A DNA stretch of 64,000 bases from Rhodobacteraceae bacterium UBA6796 (GTDB taxonomy: Bacteria > Pseudomonadota > Alphaproteobacteria > Rhodobacterales > Rhodobacteraceae), in assembly GCA_002452815.1 (NCBI GenBank), contig DKFM01000004.1:62001-126000 (forward strand). The letters are read 5' to 3'. Shown in pieces: positions 1 through 7,883 of the stretch; within the stretch, counting starts at the first letter, position 1; each line of letters opens with the position of its first letter. The notes beneath the pieces were generated by a model. That model saw nothing but the letters and a program-made list of their open reading frames with translations, was not told where the DNA came from and searched no databases. Both the position numbers and the translations under genes were made by a program.

Positions 1-1191
1 GCGCTGCCGCTGGCGGCGCTGGACGGGATCGACGTGCTGCTGTGCGGACACAGCCACCTGTGCTTCCCCGGCCCCGGCAGCCCGGCAAGCCCCGGCATCG
101 ACCCGGCACGCGGCACGCTGCATGGCAAACCCGCGATGAACCCCGGCCGCTGGGGCTCGCATCTGGGGGTGATGGATCTGCGGCTGGAGCTGACGCCCGA
201 AGGCTGGCGCCTGACCGATTTCACCACCGAACTGCGCCCCGCCTGCGCGCCCGCACCCGGCGGCCACTGCCTTCCACGCCTGCCCGAAGACCCCGCGATC
301 CTGCAGATCAACACCGCCGCCCATACCGAAACGCTGCGCTATATCCGGCGCGATGTCGGGCATCTGTCGGTGCCGCTGCACAGCTATTTCTCGCTGGTGG
401 CGCCCGATGCCGGGCTTGCGCTGGTGGCGCAGGCGCAGGCCGCGCATGTGGCACGCTGCCTGGCAGGCCGGCCCGAAGCGCGCCTGCCGCTGCTGTCCGC
501 CGCGGCACCGTTCAAATGCGGCGGGCGCGGCGGGCCGAATTTCTTCCTCGATCTCGCGCCCGGCCCGCTGCGGATGAGCCATATCTCCGACCTCTATGTC
601 TTCCCCAATACGGTCGCCGCGCTCGAGGTCACGGGGGCCGAACTGGCCGACTGGCTCGAACGCTCGGCCGGGGTCTTCGCGCAGATCACCCCCGGACGAA
701 GCGACCAGCCGCTGCTTGACCCGGATTTCCCCTGCTACAATTTCGACGTGATTACCGGGCTGAGCTATGAAATCGACCTGAGCCAGCCCGCGCGTTTCAC
801 CCCCGAAGGCCTGCTGAATGCCCCGCAGGCCCGCCGCATCGTCAATCTGCGCCATGATGGACGCCCGGTGCAGGCCGATCAGCGCTTTGTCGTGGCGACG
901 AACAATTACCGCAGCTCGGGCGCGGGGCATTTTGCGGGCACCCAAAGGCCCGATCTGGATCTGGGCCCGGCACTCAGCCTGCATCAGGCGCTGGTGACGC
1001 TGGCGAAACAGCAGACATCCCTGACCCCCGCACCACAGCCGATCTGGCGTTTCCGCCCGATGCCCGCGACCAGTGCGGTGTTCGAAACATCGCCCCGCGC
1101 GCTGGCGCATCTGGGCGCACATCCCGATCTGCGCATCGAACCGCTGCGGCTGAACGACACTGGTTTCCAGCAGATTCGCCTGCATTTCTGA
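1..1191 (+). CDS. cpdB: Periplasmic 2',3'-cyclic-nucleotide phosphodiesterase / 3'-nucleotidase, C-terminal part
   Basis: The reading frame is open from the first base, so the gene starts upstream of the window. Right at the edge the frame encodes CGHSHLCFP, which contains the last metal-binding GHxH motif of the calcineurin-like metallophosphatase domain. The rest matches the 5'-nucleotidase C-terminal substrate-binding domain as found in CpdB proteins: a stretch with AAPFKCGGRGG, then LYVFPNTVAALEVTGAELADWLE, then FVVATNNYRSSGAGHF near the end. Enzymes of this family hydrolyse 2',3'-cyclic nucleotides and 3'-nucleotides in the periplasm so that the nucleoside and phosphate can be taken up. 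Signal peptide and N-terminal metal ligands are outside the window. UshA-like 5'-nucleotidases share the fold, but the FKCGGRGG stretch favours CpdB. Confidence 0.88.
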   Translation, partial: ALPLAALDGIDVLLCGHSHLCFPGPGSPASPGIDPARGTLHGKPAMNPGRWGSHLGVMDLRLELTPEGWRLTDFTTELRPACAPAPGGHCLPRLPEDPAILQINTAAHTETLRYIRRDVGHLSVPLHSYFSLVAPDAGLALVAQAQAAHVARCLAGRPEARLPLLSAAAPFKCGGRGGPNFFLDLAPGPLRMSHISDLYVFPNTVAALEVTGAELADWLERSAGVFAQITPGRSDQPLLDPDFPCYNFDVITGLSYEIDLSQPARFTPEGLLNAPQARRIVNLRHDGRPVQADQRFVVATNNYRSSGAGHFAGTQRPDLDLGPALSLHQALVTLAKQQTSLTPAPQPIWRFRPMPATSAVFETSPRALAHLGAHPDLRIEPLRLNDTGFQQIRLHF

Positions 1192-1365
1192 GGCCGCGCG
1201 CGCGCAAACTTTCAGCACTGGCGCAAAATTTAATCAACTTTGGTGTTTTTGCACAAGAGTTGAACAAACCCGATCATACGCATGCTGCCGATCAGGCCGC
1301 CGCATTCCTGACCGCCCGGTAAATAGGCAGGATCGGGCCAATCGACCAAACCGGGAGTTTTTCAG

Positions 1366-2397
1366 ATGTTCCACCGCAACCTGCGCAACACCTTTGGCGC
1401 CGTTGCCTCCGCCGTGCTGCTGGGCGCCGCCACCCTCGCGCCCGCCCATGCCGAAACCAAGATCCCCTTCACGCTGGACTGGAAATTCGAGGGTCCGGCT
1501 GCGCCCTATTTCGTTGCCCTCGACAAGGGTTACTACGCCGCCGAAGGGCTGGGCGTCGAGATTTCCGAAGGCGCGGGCTCGCTCGATGCGATTCCGAAAG
1601 TGGCGACCGGCGCCTTCCCGATGGGTTTCACCGACATCAACTCGCTGATGAAATTCCTCGACCAGAACCCCGGCGCCCCGGTGACTGCGGTGATGATGGT
1701 CTATGACAAGCCGCCCTTCGCCGTGGTGGGCCGCAAATCGCTGGGGATCGAGACCCCGAAGGATCTGGAAGGCAAGGTCCTGGGCGCACCGCCGCCGGAT
1801 GGCGCCTGGGCGCAATTCCCGATCTTCGCCGCCGAACAGGGCCTCGACATGGCCAAGATCACGGTCGAGCCGGTGGGCTTCCCGGTGCGCGAACCGATGC
1901 TGGCCGAAGGCAAGGTCGCCGCGATCACCGGCTTCTCGTTCACCTCGACGCTGAACGCCAAACGCCTGGGCGTGCCGATGGAAGACCAGACCGTGCTGCT
2001 GATGGCCGATTACGGCGTGGCGCTTTATGGCAACGCGATCATCGTGAACACCGATTTCGCCAAGGCCAACCCCGAGGCCGTCACCGGCTTCATCCGCGCC
2101 ACCGCGAAGGGCTGGAAAGACGCCGTCGCCGCGCCGGCCGAGGCGGTCGAAGCGCTGATCAAGCGCAACCCCGCGGCCGACCCGGCGATGGAAACGGACC
2201 GTCTGCAAATGGCGATCGACGCCAACGTGCTGACCGATTTCGTCAAGGAACATGGCATGGGCTCGGTCGAGGCGGACCGTTTTGCCAAGGCGATCGAACA
2301 GACCAAATCGGTCTATGAGTTCAAGGCAGACCCCGACGCCAGCCTGTATTTCGACGCGCAATATCTGCCCACCGATGGCAGCCTGATGCTGCAATAA
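1366..2397 (+). CDS. ABC transporter substrate-binding protein, NMT1/SsuA/TauA type
   Basis: Periplasmic binding component of an importer formed with the next two genes. A typical signal peptide (residues 1-29) has cleavage predicted after AHA. The mature protein begins with a FTLDWKFEGPAAPYFVALDKGYY block, characteristic of the NMT1/THI5-like family that binds nitrate, sulfonates, pyrimidine precursors or similar small molecules. It is 343 residues, normal for the family. The start is ATG with GGGAG upstream (1353-1357). The hairpin that follows probably raises the amount of this protein relative to the ATPase and permease. The substrate cannot be named from sequence; no sulfonatase, nitrate reductase or pyrimidine gene lies nearby. 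Confidence 0.9.
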   Translation: MFHRNLRNTFGAVASAVLLGAATLAPAHAETKIPFTLDWKFEGPAAPYFVALDKGYYAAEGLGVEISEGAGSLDAIPKVATGAFPMGFTDINSLMKFLDQNPGAPVTAVMMVYDKPPFAVVGRKSLGIETPKDLEGKVLGAPPPDGAWAQFPIFAAEQGLDMAKITVEPVGFPVREPMLAEGKVAAITGFSFTSTLNAKRLGVPMEDQTVLLMADYGVALYGNAIIVNTDFAKANPEAVTGFIRATAKGWKDAVAAPAEAVEALIKRNPAADPAMETDRLQMAIDANVLTDFVKEHGMGSVEADRFAKAIEQTKSVYEFKADPDASLYFDAQYLPTDGSLMLQ

Positions 2398-2409
2398 CCA
2401 ACCCCACCC

Positions 2410-2435
2410 GGGGGCGCCCACCGGGCGCCCCCTTT
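2410..2435 (+). terminator. Hairpin between binding-protein and ATPase genes
   Basis: A perfect 10-bp stem, GGGGGCGCCC (2410-2419) with GGGCGCCCCC (2423-2432), has a 3-base loop and is followed by TTT. It lies 13 bases after the stop codon of the binding protein and 15 bases before the ATPase start. It probably acts as a partial terminator or an mRNA 3'-end stabiliser, giving more binding protein than membrane components. Confidence 0.7.
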
Positions 2436-2450
2436 CACCTGCGGGGCAGA

Positions 2451-3239
2451 ATGAAACACCTGATTGATATCAAAGGCGTAAGCCACGCCTATAAAACCAA
2501 GCACGGCCCGCTGCCGGTGCTGGACGGGCTGACGGTCGAAGTGCCCAAGGGCGAGTTCTGCGCCGTCGTGGGCCCCTCGGGCTGCGGAAAATCGACGCTG
2601 ACGCGGCTGGTGTCGGGGCTGATGCGGCCCGACCGCGGAACCGTCATTCTGGACGGTCAGGAAGTGACCAGCCCGCGCAAGACCGTGGGCATGGCGTTCC
2701 AGAACCCGGTGATGCTGGAATGGCGCACGATCCTGGAAAACGTGATGCTGCCGCTCGAAATCGTGGCGCCCGAGATGAAGAAATCCGACGCCGAAGCGCG
2801 GGCGATGCACCTGCTGGAGATGGTCGGACTGAAAGGGTTCGAGAACAAGCGCCCGTCCGAGCTGTCGGGGGGCATGCGCCAGCGCGCCAGCCTGTGCCGT
2901 GCCATCGTTCACAAGCCGCAAGTGCTGATCATGGACGAACCCTTCGGGGCGCTCGACAATTTCACCCGCGAAGATCTGTGGCAGACGATGCGCGATCTGC
3001 GCGCCGCCGAGCCGTTTACCTGCGTGCTGATCACCCATGACCTGCGCGAAAGCGTGTTTCTGGGCGATCAGGTCATCGTGCTGTCGGGCCGCCCCGCGCG
3101 CACGCAATATGTGCTGAACGTGGACCTGCCCGCCGACCGCACGATCGACATTCTCTATGACCCCAAGGCGGTCGACATGCTGCATGTCCTGCGCGACCAG
3201 ATCCGCATCGCCCAGGGCCGCGACGGAGGGCTGCACTGA
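2451..3239 (+). CDS. ABC transporter ATP-binding protein (SsuB/TauB type)
   Basis: Cytoplasmic ATPase of the importer. Visible motifs are Walker A GPSGCGKST (residues 41-49), Q-loop Q84, signature LSGGM (138-142), Walker B VLIMDEP (158-164) and the switch histidine in ITHDLRES (about 196). At 262 residues it is a single nucleotide-binding domain of the nitrate/sulfonate/taurine subfamily. Its TGA stop overlaps the ATG of the permease (TGATG at 3237-3241), so the two are translationally coupled. Confidence 0.93.
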   Translation: MKHLIDIKGVSHAYKTKHGPLPVLDGLTVEVPKGEFCAVVGPSGCGKSTLTRLVSGLMRPDRGTVILDGQEVTSPRKTVGMAFQNPVMLEWRTILENVMLPLEIVAPEMKKSDAEARAMHLLEMVGLKGFENKRPSELSGGMRQRASLCRAIVHKPQVLIMDEPFGALDNFTREDLWQTMRDLRAAEPFTCVLITHDLRESVFLGDQVIVLSGRPARTQYVLNVDLPADRTIDILYDPKAVDMLHVLRDQIRIAQGRDGGLH

Positions 3240-4003
3240 TGGAGCGCGTTCAGAAAATCGCCGTGCCGCTGGCCGCGATCATCGCCTTTCTGGCACTGTG
3301 GGAACTGATCGTCTGGGCCAACAACTGGCCGAACTATGTGATGGCCTCGCCCTCGGACCTGCCCGCCGCCTATGCAAGGTTCTGGAACCTGTTTCTGGTG
3401 ATGGGCTGGCAGACGCTGTGGCGCACGATCCTGGGGCTGGCGCTGGCGGTGGTCTTCGGCACGCTTCTGGGCATGATCATGGGCTTTTCGAAACTCGCCC
3501 GCGATGCGCTCTATCCGCTGCTGGTGGGCTTCAACGCGGTGCCCAAGGCCACGCTGGTGCCGGTGTTGGCACTGCTGTTCATCGGCCAGCACGATTTCAA
3601 CACCGTGCTGATGGCCTTCCTGATCAGCTTCTTCCCGATCGCGGTGTCGGTCGGCATCGGGCTGAGCACGCTGGAACCGGAATATCGCGACATTCTGGCG
3701 GCACTTGGCGCCAGCAAGTTCACGATCTTCCGCAAGATCGCCCTGCCGAAAACCCTGCCCGAATTTTTCGGCGCGCTGAAGGTCTCGGTCACGCTGGCCT
3801 TCATCGGCACCAATCTGGTGGAAATCGTCAGCCCGCATGGCCGCGGCCTGGGCGCGCTGTTCAAATCGGGCGAAACCAACGGGGATTATCCCCTGATGTT
3901 TGCCGTGCTGATCGCCTTGGCCTTCCTTGGCATCCTTCTTTATTACGGCGTGGTCGCATTGGAGAAGATCTTTGCCGGCTGGGCCGAACGCGCGCCCGGC
4001 TGA
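3239..4003 (+). CDS. ABC transporter permease (SsuC/TauC type)
   Basis: Inner-membrane component of the importer, 254 residues with about six hydrophobic segments. The EAA loop that contacts the ATPase is visible as EYRDILAALGASKFTIFRK (about residues 142-160). It starts inside the stop codon of the ATPase gene. An intergenic inverted repeat follows directly and probably ends the transcript. Confidence 0.92.
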   Translation: MERVQKIAVPLAAIIAFLALWELIVWANNWPNYVMASPSDLPAAYARFWNLFLVMGWQTLWRTILGLALAVVFGTLLGMIMGFSKLARDALYPLLVGFNAVPKATLVPVLALLFIGQHDFNTVLMAFLISFFPIAVSVGIGLSTLEPEYRDILAALGASKFTIFRKIALPKTLPEFFGALKVSVTLAFIGTNLVEIVSPHGRGLGALFKSGETNGDYPLMFAVLIALAFLGILLYYGVVALEKIFAGWAERAPG

Positions 4004-4010
4004 CGGCGCC

Positions 4011-4130
4011 GGGGGTTTCACACCCCCGGACCCCCGTGGGATATTTTTGGCCAAGATGAAGGCAAGGCCCTTTCAGCTTGGCTCAAATATCCCGGGGGAC
4101 GCGCAGCGGGGGGCAGCGCCCCCTCCATCC
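4011..4130. repeat. Intergenic inverted-repeat element, copy A
   Basis: The element has three parts. A GGGGGT/ACCCCC hairpin lies at 4011-4027. An imperfect inverted repeat of about 25-base arms lies at 4038-4062 and 4071-4094; its outer parts are GGGATATTT and AAATATCCC and its inner parts CCAAG and CTTGG. A G-rich/C-rich hairpin lies at about 4107-4124. It sits directly after the permease gene and probably serves as its transcription end. Related copies lie near 27805, 33019, 50995, 53292 and 62484. Confidence 0.75.
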
Positions 4131-4187
4131 GCTGCGATCCGCGCGCAAGGCTTGCCAAGCCGCGCCACGCCGCCTATATGACCCCTC

Positions 4188-4281
4188 GAGAGGTTGGCGC
4201 GGGCGAGCGCCTCGCCAACCCGGTCAGGTCCGGAAGGAAGCAGCCGCAACGAGCCCCGCTTGGGTCGATGTCCAGCCTCTC
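4188..4281 (+). ncRNA. ffs: Signal recognition particle RNA, small bacterial (4.5S) type
   Basis: The universally conserved apical core, GGTCAGGTCCGGAAGGAAGC and then AGCC, lies at 4222-4245 and includes the GGAA tetraloop. The ends pair: GAGAGG (4188-4193) with CCTCTC (4276-4281), extended by TTGG (4194-4197) with CCAG (4272-4275). The result is a single long hairpin of about 94 nt, the usual size in alphaproteobacteria. The RNA binds Ffh and targets nascent inner-membrane proteins to FtsY. The mature ends may differ by a few bases. Location just upstream of dnaX is common in this class. Confidence 0.96.
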
Positions 4282-4361
4282 ACCCTCTCCTCCCTGTCCC
4301 TCTCATCGGTTTGACTTGCCCGTCCGGGCCACTAGACTGCGCCCGACGAGAGGAGCCCCCC

Positions 4362-6137
4362 ATGTCCGACACGCCCCAGGTCGCCTATCAGGTTCTGGCC
4401 CGCAAATACCGCCCAGCGACCTTCGCCGACCTGATCGGGCAGGAAGCCATGGTGCGCACGCTGAAAAACGCGTTTGCGGCGGACCGGATCGCGCAGGCCT
4501 TCATCATGACCGGGATTCGCGGCATCGGCAAAACCACGACCGCGCGGATCATTGCCAAGGGGCTCAATTGCATAGGCCCTGATGGCACCGGCGGGCCGAC
4601 CACCGAACCCTGCCTGAAATGCGAACATTGCGTGGCCATCGCCGAAGGCCGCCACGTCGACGTGATGGAGATGGACGCGGCATCCCGCACCGGCGTGGGC
4701 GACATTCGCGAGATCATCGAATCGGTGCATTACCGGGCCGCCAGCGCGCGCTACAAAGTCTATATCATCGACGAGGTGCACATGCTGTCCACCAGCGCGT
4801 TCAACGCGCTGTTGAAGACGCTGGAAGAGCCGCCCGCGCATGTGAAATTCATCTTCGCCACGACCGAGATCCGCAAGGTGCCGGTCACCGTGCTGTCGCG
4901 CTGCCAGCGCTTCGATCTGCGCCGGATCGAGCCCGAGGTGATGATGGCCCATCTGGCGCGCGTGGCCGGGCAGGAAGGCGCGCTCCTTGCCCCCGACGCG
5001 CTGGCGCTGATTACCCGCGCCGCCGAAGGATCGGTGCGCGATGCGCTGAGCCTGCTGGATCAGGCGATTGCCCATGGCGCGGGGGAAACCACCGCCGCGC
5101 AGGTTCGCGCGATGCTGGGGCTCGCGGACCGGGGCCGGGTGCTCGATCTGTTCGACATGATCCTGAAGGGCGAGGCCGCCGCCGCGCTGACCGAGATCGG
5201 CGCGCAATATTCCGATGGCGCCGATCCGATGGCGGTGCTGCGCGATCTGGCCGAGATCACGCATTGGATTTCGGTCATCAAGATCACCCCCGAGGCCGCC
5301 GACGATCCGACCGTGCCGCCCGACGAACGCACCCGCGGTCAGGCGATGGCGGCGGCGATTCCGATGCGGGTGCTGTCGCGGTTCTGGCAGATGCTGCTGA
5401 AGGCCATCGAGGAAGTGTCGAGCGCGCCCAATGCGATGATGGCCGCCGAGATGGCGGTGATCCGGCTGACCCATGTCGCCGACCTGCCCGACCCGGAAAC
5501 CCTGATGCGCAAGATCCAGTCGGGCCCCGGCGGCAGTGCGGGGCGCGGCCCCGGTGCCGGGGGGTCGGCCGGTGGCGGTGCCACGGCGCAGGCCAACCCG
5601 CTGGCAGGGGCCACGATGCGGGGCATGTATGGCACGCCGGTGTCCGCGGTGGCGGCGGGCGGCGCGCTGGCCCAGGCGCAGCCGGTGCCGGGCAGTGCGC
5701 TGGAACGTTTTGCCCGTTTCGAGGATGTCCTCGATCTGATCCGCCGGATGCGCGATATCAAGCTGCTGACCGATGTTGAAAACTGCCTGCGGCTGGCGCG
5801 CTATGCGCCGGGCAGGATCGAATTCGAACCCACGCCCGATGCGCCGCGCGATCTGGCCGCGACGTTGGGCGCGCGCCTGCAAGGCTGGACCGGGGTGCGG
5901 TGGGGGGTCTCCGTCGTGTCGGAAGGCGGGGCCGAAACCATCGCCGAGACCCGCACCGCAGAGCGCCGCGCGGCCGAGGCCGAGGCGCGCCACAACCCGG
6001 TGATCGCGGCGATCTTCGACGCCTTCCCCAACGCGAAATTCGAAGATATCACCACCCCCGAAGCCCTTGCCGCCGAGCAGCAGGCCGATGCCCTGCCCGA
6101 AGTCGAGGACGAATGGGACCCTTTCGAGGACAATTGA
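4362..6137 (+). CDS. dnaX: DNA polymerase III tau/gamma subunit
   Basis: Clamp-loader ATPase of the replicative polymerase, 591 residues from the ATG at 4362, which follows AGGAG at 4351. Visible features are the N-terminal RKYRP motif (14-18), Walker A GIRGIGKTT (51-59), the zinc-binding cysteines C70, C84, C87 and C90, Walker B IIDEVH (135-140), the sensor FATTE and the arginine-finger SRC. The C-terminal third is Gly/Ala-rich linker and then the tau-specific region ending in acidic residues. I see no slippery A-rich site that would make a separate gamma form. The gene starts an operon with ebfC and recR. Confidence 0.96.
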   Translation: MSDTPQVAYQVLARKYRPATFADLIGQEAMVRTLKNAFAADRIAQAFIMTGIRGIGKTTTARIIAKGLNCIGPDGTGGPTTEPCLKCEHCVAIAEGRHVDVMEMDAASRTGVGDIREIIESVHYRAASARYKVYIIDEVHMLSTSAFNALLKTLEEPPAHVKFIFATTEIRKVPVTVLSRCQRFDLRRIEPEVMMAHLARVAGQEGALLAPDALALITRAAEGSVRDALSLLDQAIAHGAGETTAAQVRAMLGLADRGRVLDLFDMILKGEAAAALTEIGAQYSDGADPMAVLRDLAEITHWISVIKITPEAADDPTVPPDERTRGQAMAAAIPMRVLSRFWQMLLKAIEEVSSAPNAMMAAEMAVIRLTHVADLPDPETLMRKIQSGPGGSAGRGPGAGGSAGGGATAQANPLAGATMRGMYGTPVSAVAAGGALAQAQPVPGSALERFARFEDVLDLIRRMRDIKLLTDVENCLRLARYAPGRIEFEPTPDAPRDLAATLGARLQGWTGVRWGVSVVSEGGAETIAETRTAERRAAEAEARHNPVIAAIFDAFPNAKFEDITTPEALAAEQQADALPEVEDEWDPFEDN

Positions 6138-6147
6138 GGAGAGCGTA

Positions 6148-6492
6148 ATGTTCAAAGGTCTGGGCCAGCTTGGCGACATGGCGAAAATGATGAAGGCCGC
6201 CAAGGACATGCAGGAACGCATGGCGGCGCTGCAAGAGGCGCTGACGCAGATCGAGGTGCGCGGCGAGGCGGGCGCCGGTCTGGTGACCGCAACGGCCTCG
6301 GCCAAGGGCGTGCTGACCGGTCTGTCGATCGACCCGTCGATCCTGGTCGCCTCGGAAAAGGAAGTGGTCGAGGATCTGATCCTGGCCGCGATCAAGGACA
6401 CCCAGGCCAAGGCCAAGGCGCGCGAGCAGGAAGAACAGCAAAAACTGCTGGCGGAACTGGGCCTGCCTGCCGACATGAACCTGCCGGTCTGA
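6148..6492 (+). CDS. ebfC: Nucleoid-associated protein, YbaB/EbfC family
   Basis: Small DNA-binding protein of 114 residues with the family pattern: [19 protein letters not shown] at the N-terminus, a helical central part, a core with [13 protein letters not shown], and a charged helical C-terminus. The start is fixed by GAGGAGAG at 6136-6143, overlapping the dnaX stop. The order dnaX-ebfC-recR is widely conserved in bacteria. The protein forms dimers that bind DNA with low specificity; its exact cellular role is unsettled. Confidence 0.93.
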   Translation: MFKGLGQLGDMAKMMKAAKDMQERMAALQEALTQIEVRGEAGAGLVTATASAKGVLTGLSIDPSILVASEKEVVEDLILAAIKDTQAKAKAREQEEQQKLLAELGLPADMNLPV

Positions 6493-6497
6493 TCGGC

Positions 6498-7097
6498 ATG
6501 CCGGGCGGGCGCGACGAGATCGAGGCGCTGATCGCGCTGATGGCGCGGCTGCCCGGGCTCGGGCCGCGCTCGGCCCGGCGCGCGGTGCTGCATCTGATCC
6601 GCAAGCGCGCGGCAGTGATGGCGCCCCTGGCCGCTGCGATGACCCATGTCGCCGAAACCGCGCGCGAATGCGCCCGCTGCGGCAATATCGCGGTGGGTGA
6701 GATCTGCGAGATCTGCGAAGACCCGGCCCGCGCCACCGGCGAGATCTGCGTGGTCGAGGATGTGGCCGACCTGTGGGCGATGGAACGCGGGCAGGCCTTC
6801 AAGGGGCGCTACCATGTGCTGGGCGGGGTGCTCAGCGCGCTGGATGCGGTCGGCCCCGAGGATCTGGGCATTCCGCGGCTGCTGGACCGGGTGGATGCCG
6901 AGGGCGTGCGTGAAGTGATCCTGGCGCTCAATGCCACGGTCGAGGGCCAGACCACGGCGCATTACATCGCCGAGGCGCTGGAAAGCGCGGGGGTGTCGGT
7001 CACCAGCCTGGCGCAGGGCGTGCCGATCGGGGGCGAGCTGGACTATCTGGATGACGGCACGATTCAGGCGGCCTTGCGCGCCCGCCGCGCGTTCTGA
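6498..7097 (+). CDS. recR: Recombination protein RecR
   Basis: Acts with RecO and RecF to load RecA at single-strand gaps. The 199-residue protein shows the helix-hairpin-helix segment [11 protein letters not shown] (18-28), a four-cysteine zinc site (C58, C61, C70, C73), a Toprim domain starting at [14 protein letters not shown], and the C-terminal YLDDGTI motif. It starts five bases after the ebfC stop, third gene of the dnaX operon. Confidence 0.96.
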   Translation: MPGGRDEIEALIALMARLPGLGPRSARRAVLHLIRKRAAVMAPLAAAMTHVAETARECARCGNIAVGEICEICEDPARATGEICVVEDVADLWAMERGQAFKGRYHVLGGVLSALDAVGPEDLGIPRLLDRVDAEGVREVILALNATVEGQTTAHYIAEALESAGVSVTSLAQGVPIGGELDYLDDGTIQAALRARRAF

Positions 7098-7184
7098 GCG
7101 CACAAGCCCCCGGTCAGGGCATTGATCCCCCCCGCCCTGCCCGCTATCACAGGGATGACCACCCCGAACAGCCCGAGACCTCGC

Positions 7185-7850
7185 ATGACCCGTCTGTATC
7201 ACGTTGCGCTTTCGCCCTTTTGCCGCAAGGTGCGCCTGACACTGGCCGAAAAGAAGATCGAGGTCGAACTGGTCGAGGAACGGTATTGGGAGCAAAGCCC
7301 CGATTTCCTGCGCCGCAACCCGGCGGGCAAGGTGCCGATCCTCAAGATCGACGGCAAGACGCTGAGCGAAAGCCAGGCGATCTGCGAATATCTGGAAGAA
7401 ACCGTGCCGCAGCCGCCGCTGATGCCCCGTGATGCCGAAGGCCGCTACGAGGTGCGCCGCCTGTGCGCCTGGTTCGACGACAAGTTCAACGAGGAAGTCA
7501 CCCGCAAGGTGATGGGCGAACGGGTCTGGAAAAAGGTGATGAAACAGGGCTACCCCGACAGCAAGAACGTGAAATCGGGGCTGGCGGCGATCAAGTTCCA
7601 CCTCGATTACATGGGCTGGCTGCTGGATCAGCGGCGCTGGCTGGCGGGCGACGTGATGACGCTGGCCGATTTCACCGCCGCCGCGCATCTGAGCTGTCTG
7701 GACTATATTTCCGACGTGGACTGGGACCGCTCGGCCAATGTCAAGGACTGGTATGCCAAGATCAAGTCGCGCCCGGCGTTCCGGTCGCTGCTGGCCGATC
7801 AGCTGCCGGGGCTGCCGCCCTCGCCGCAATATGCGGAACTCGATTTCTGA
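7185..7850 (+). CDS. fzlA: GST-fold protein, probable cell-division protein FzlA
   Basis: A 221-residue glutathione S-transferase-like protein. The N-terminal thioredoxin-like half begins LYHVALSPFCRKVRLTLAEKK and includes NPAGKVPIL and the SESQAI motif; the C-terminal half is all-helical. The very C-terminus, LPGLPPSPQYAELDF, resembles the conserved tail of FzlA, the alphaproteobacterial FtsZ-binding protein that lacks GST activity in Caulobacter and controls constriction. This assignment rests on remembered similarity, so a plain GST-family enzyme is the fallback. ATG at 7185 is chosen because the fold begins there; an earlier in-frame start at 7122 would add about 21 unlikely residues. Confidence 0.8.
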   Translation: MTRLYHVALSPFCRKVRLTLAEKKIEVELVEERYWEQSPDFLRRNPAGKVPILKIDGKTLSESQAICEYLEETVPQPPLMPRDAEGRYEVRRLCAWFDDKFNEEVTRKVMGERVWKKVMKQGYPDSKNVKSGLAAIKFHLDYMGWLLDQRRWLAGDVMTLADFTAAAHLSCLDYISDVDWDRSANVKDWYAKIKSRPAFRSLLADQLPGLPPSPQYAELDF

Positions 7851-7861
7851 GCGACCGCACC

Positions 7862-7882
7862 GGGCGGGGCGCAGAACCGCCC
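7862..7882. terminator. Weak hairpin between convergent genes
   Basis: GGGCGG (7862-7867) can pair with CCGCCC (7877-7882) between the ends of the GST-fold gene and phaC. There is no T tract, so termination here is only plausible. Confidence 0.3.
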
Positions 7883-7883
7883 C

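Noticed and set aside
1225..1260. A sigma-54-like TTGGTGTTTTTGCA motif upstream of the NMT1-type binding protein
   Set aside because: GG and GC are separated by 7 bases instead of the required 10, so it does not fit the -24/-12 rule.
4362..6137. Programmed frameshift in dnaX to make a short gamma subunit
   Set aside because: No A-rich slippery heptamer or adjacent strong stem was seen at the expected place.
4332..7829. A 1165-codon open frame on the minus strand opposite dnaX-ebfC-recR-fzlA
   Set aside because: Composition is His/Arg/Gln-rich nonsense typical of antisense frames in GC-rich genes; four well-recognised genes occupy the other strand.
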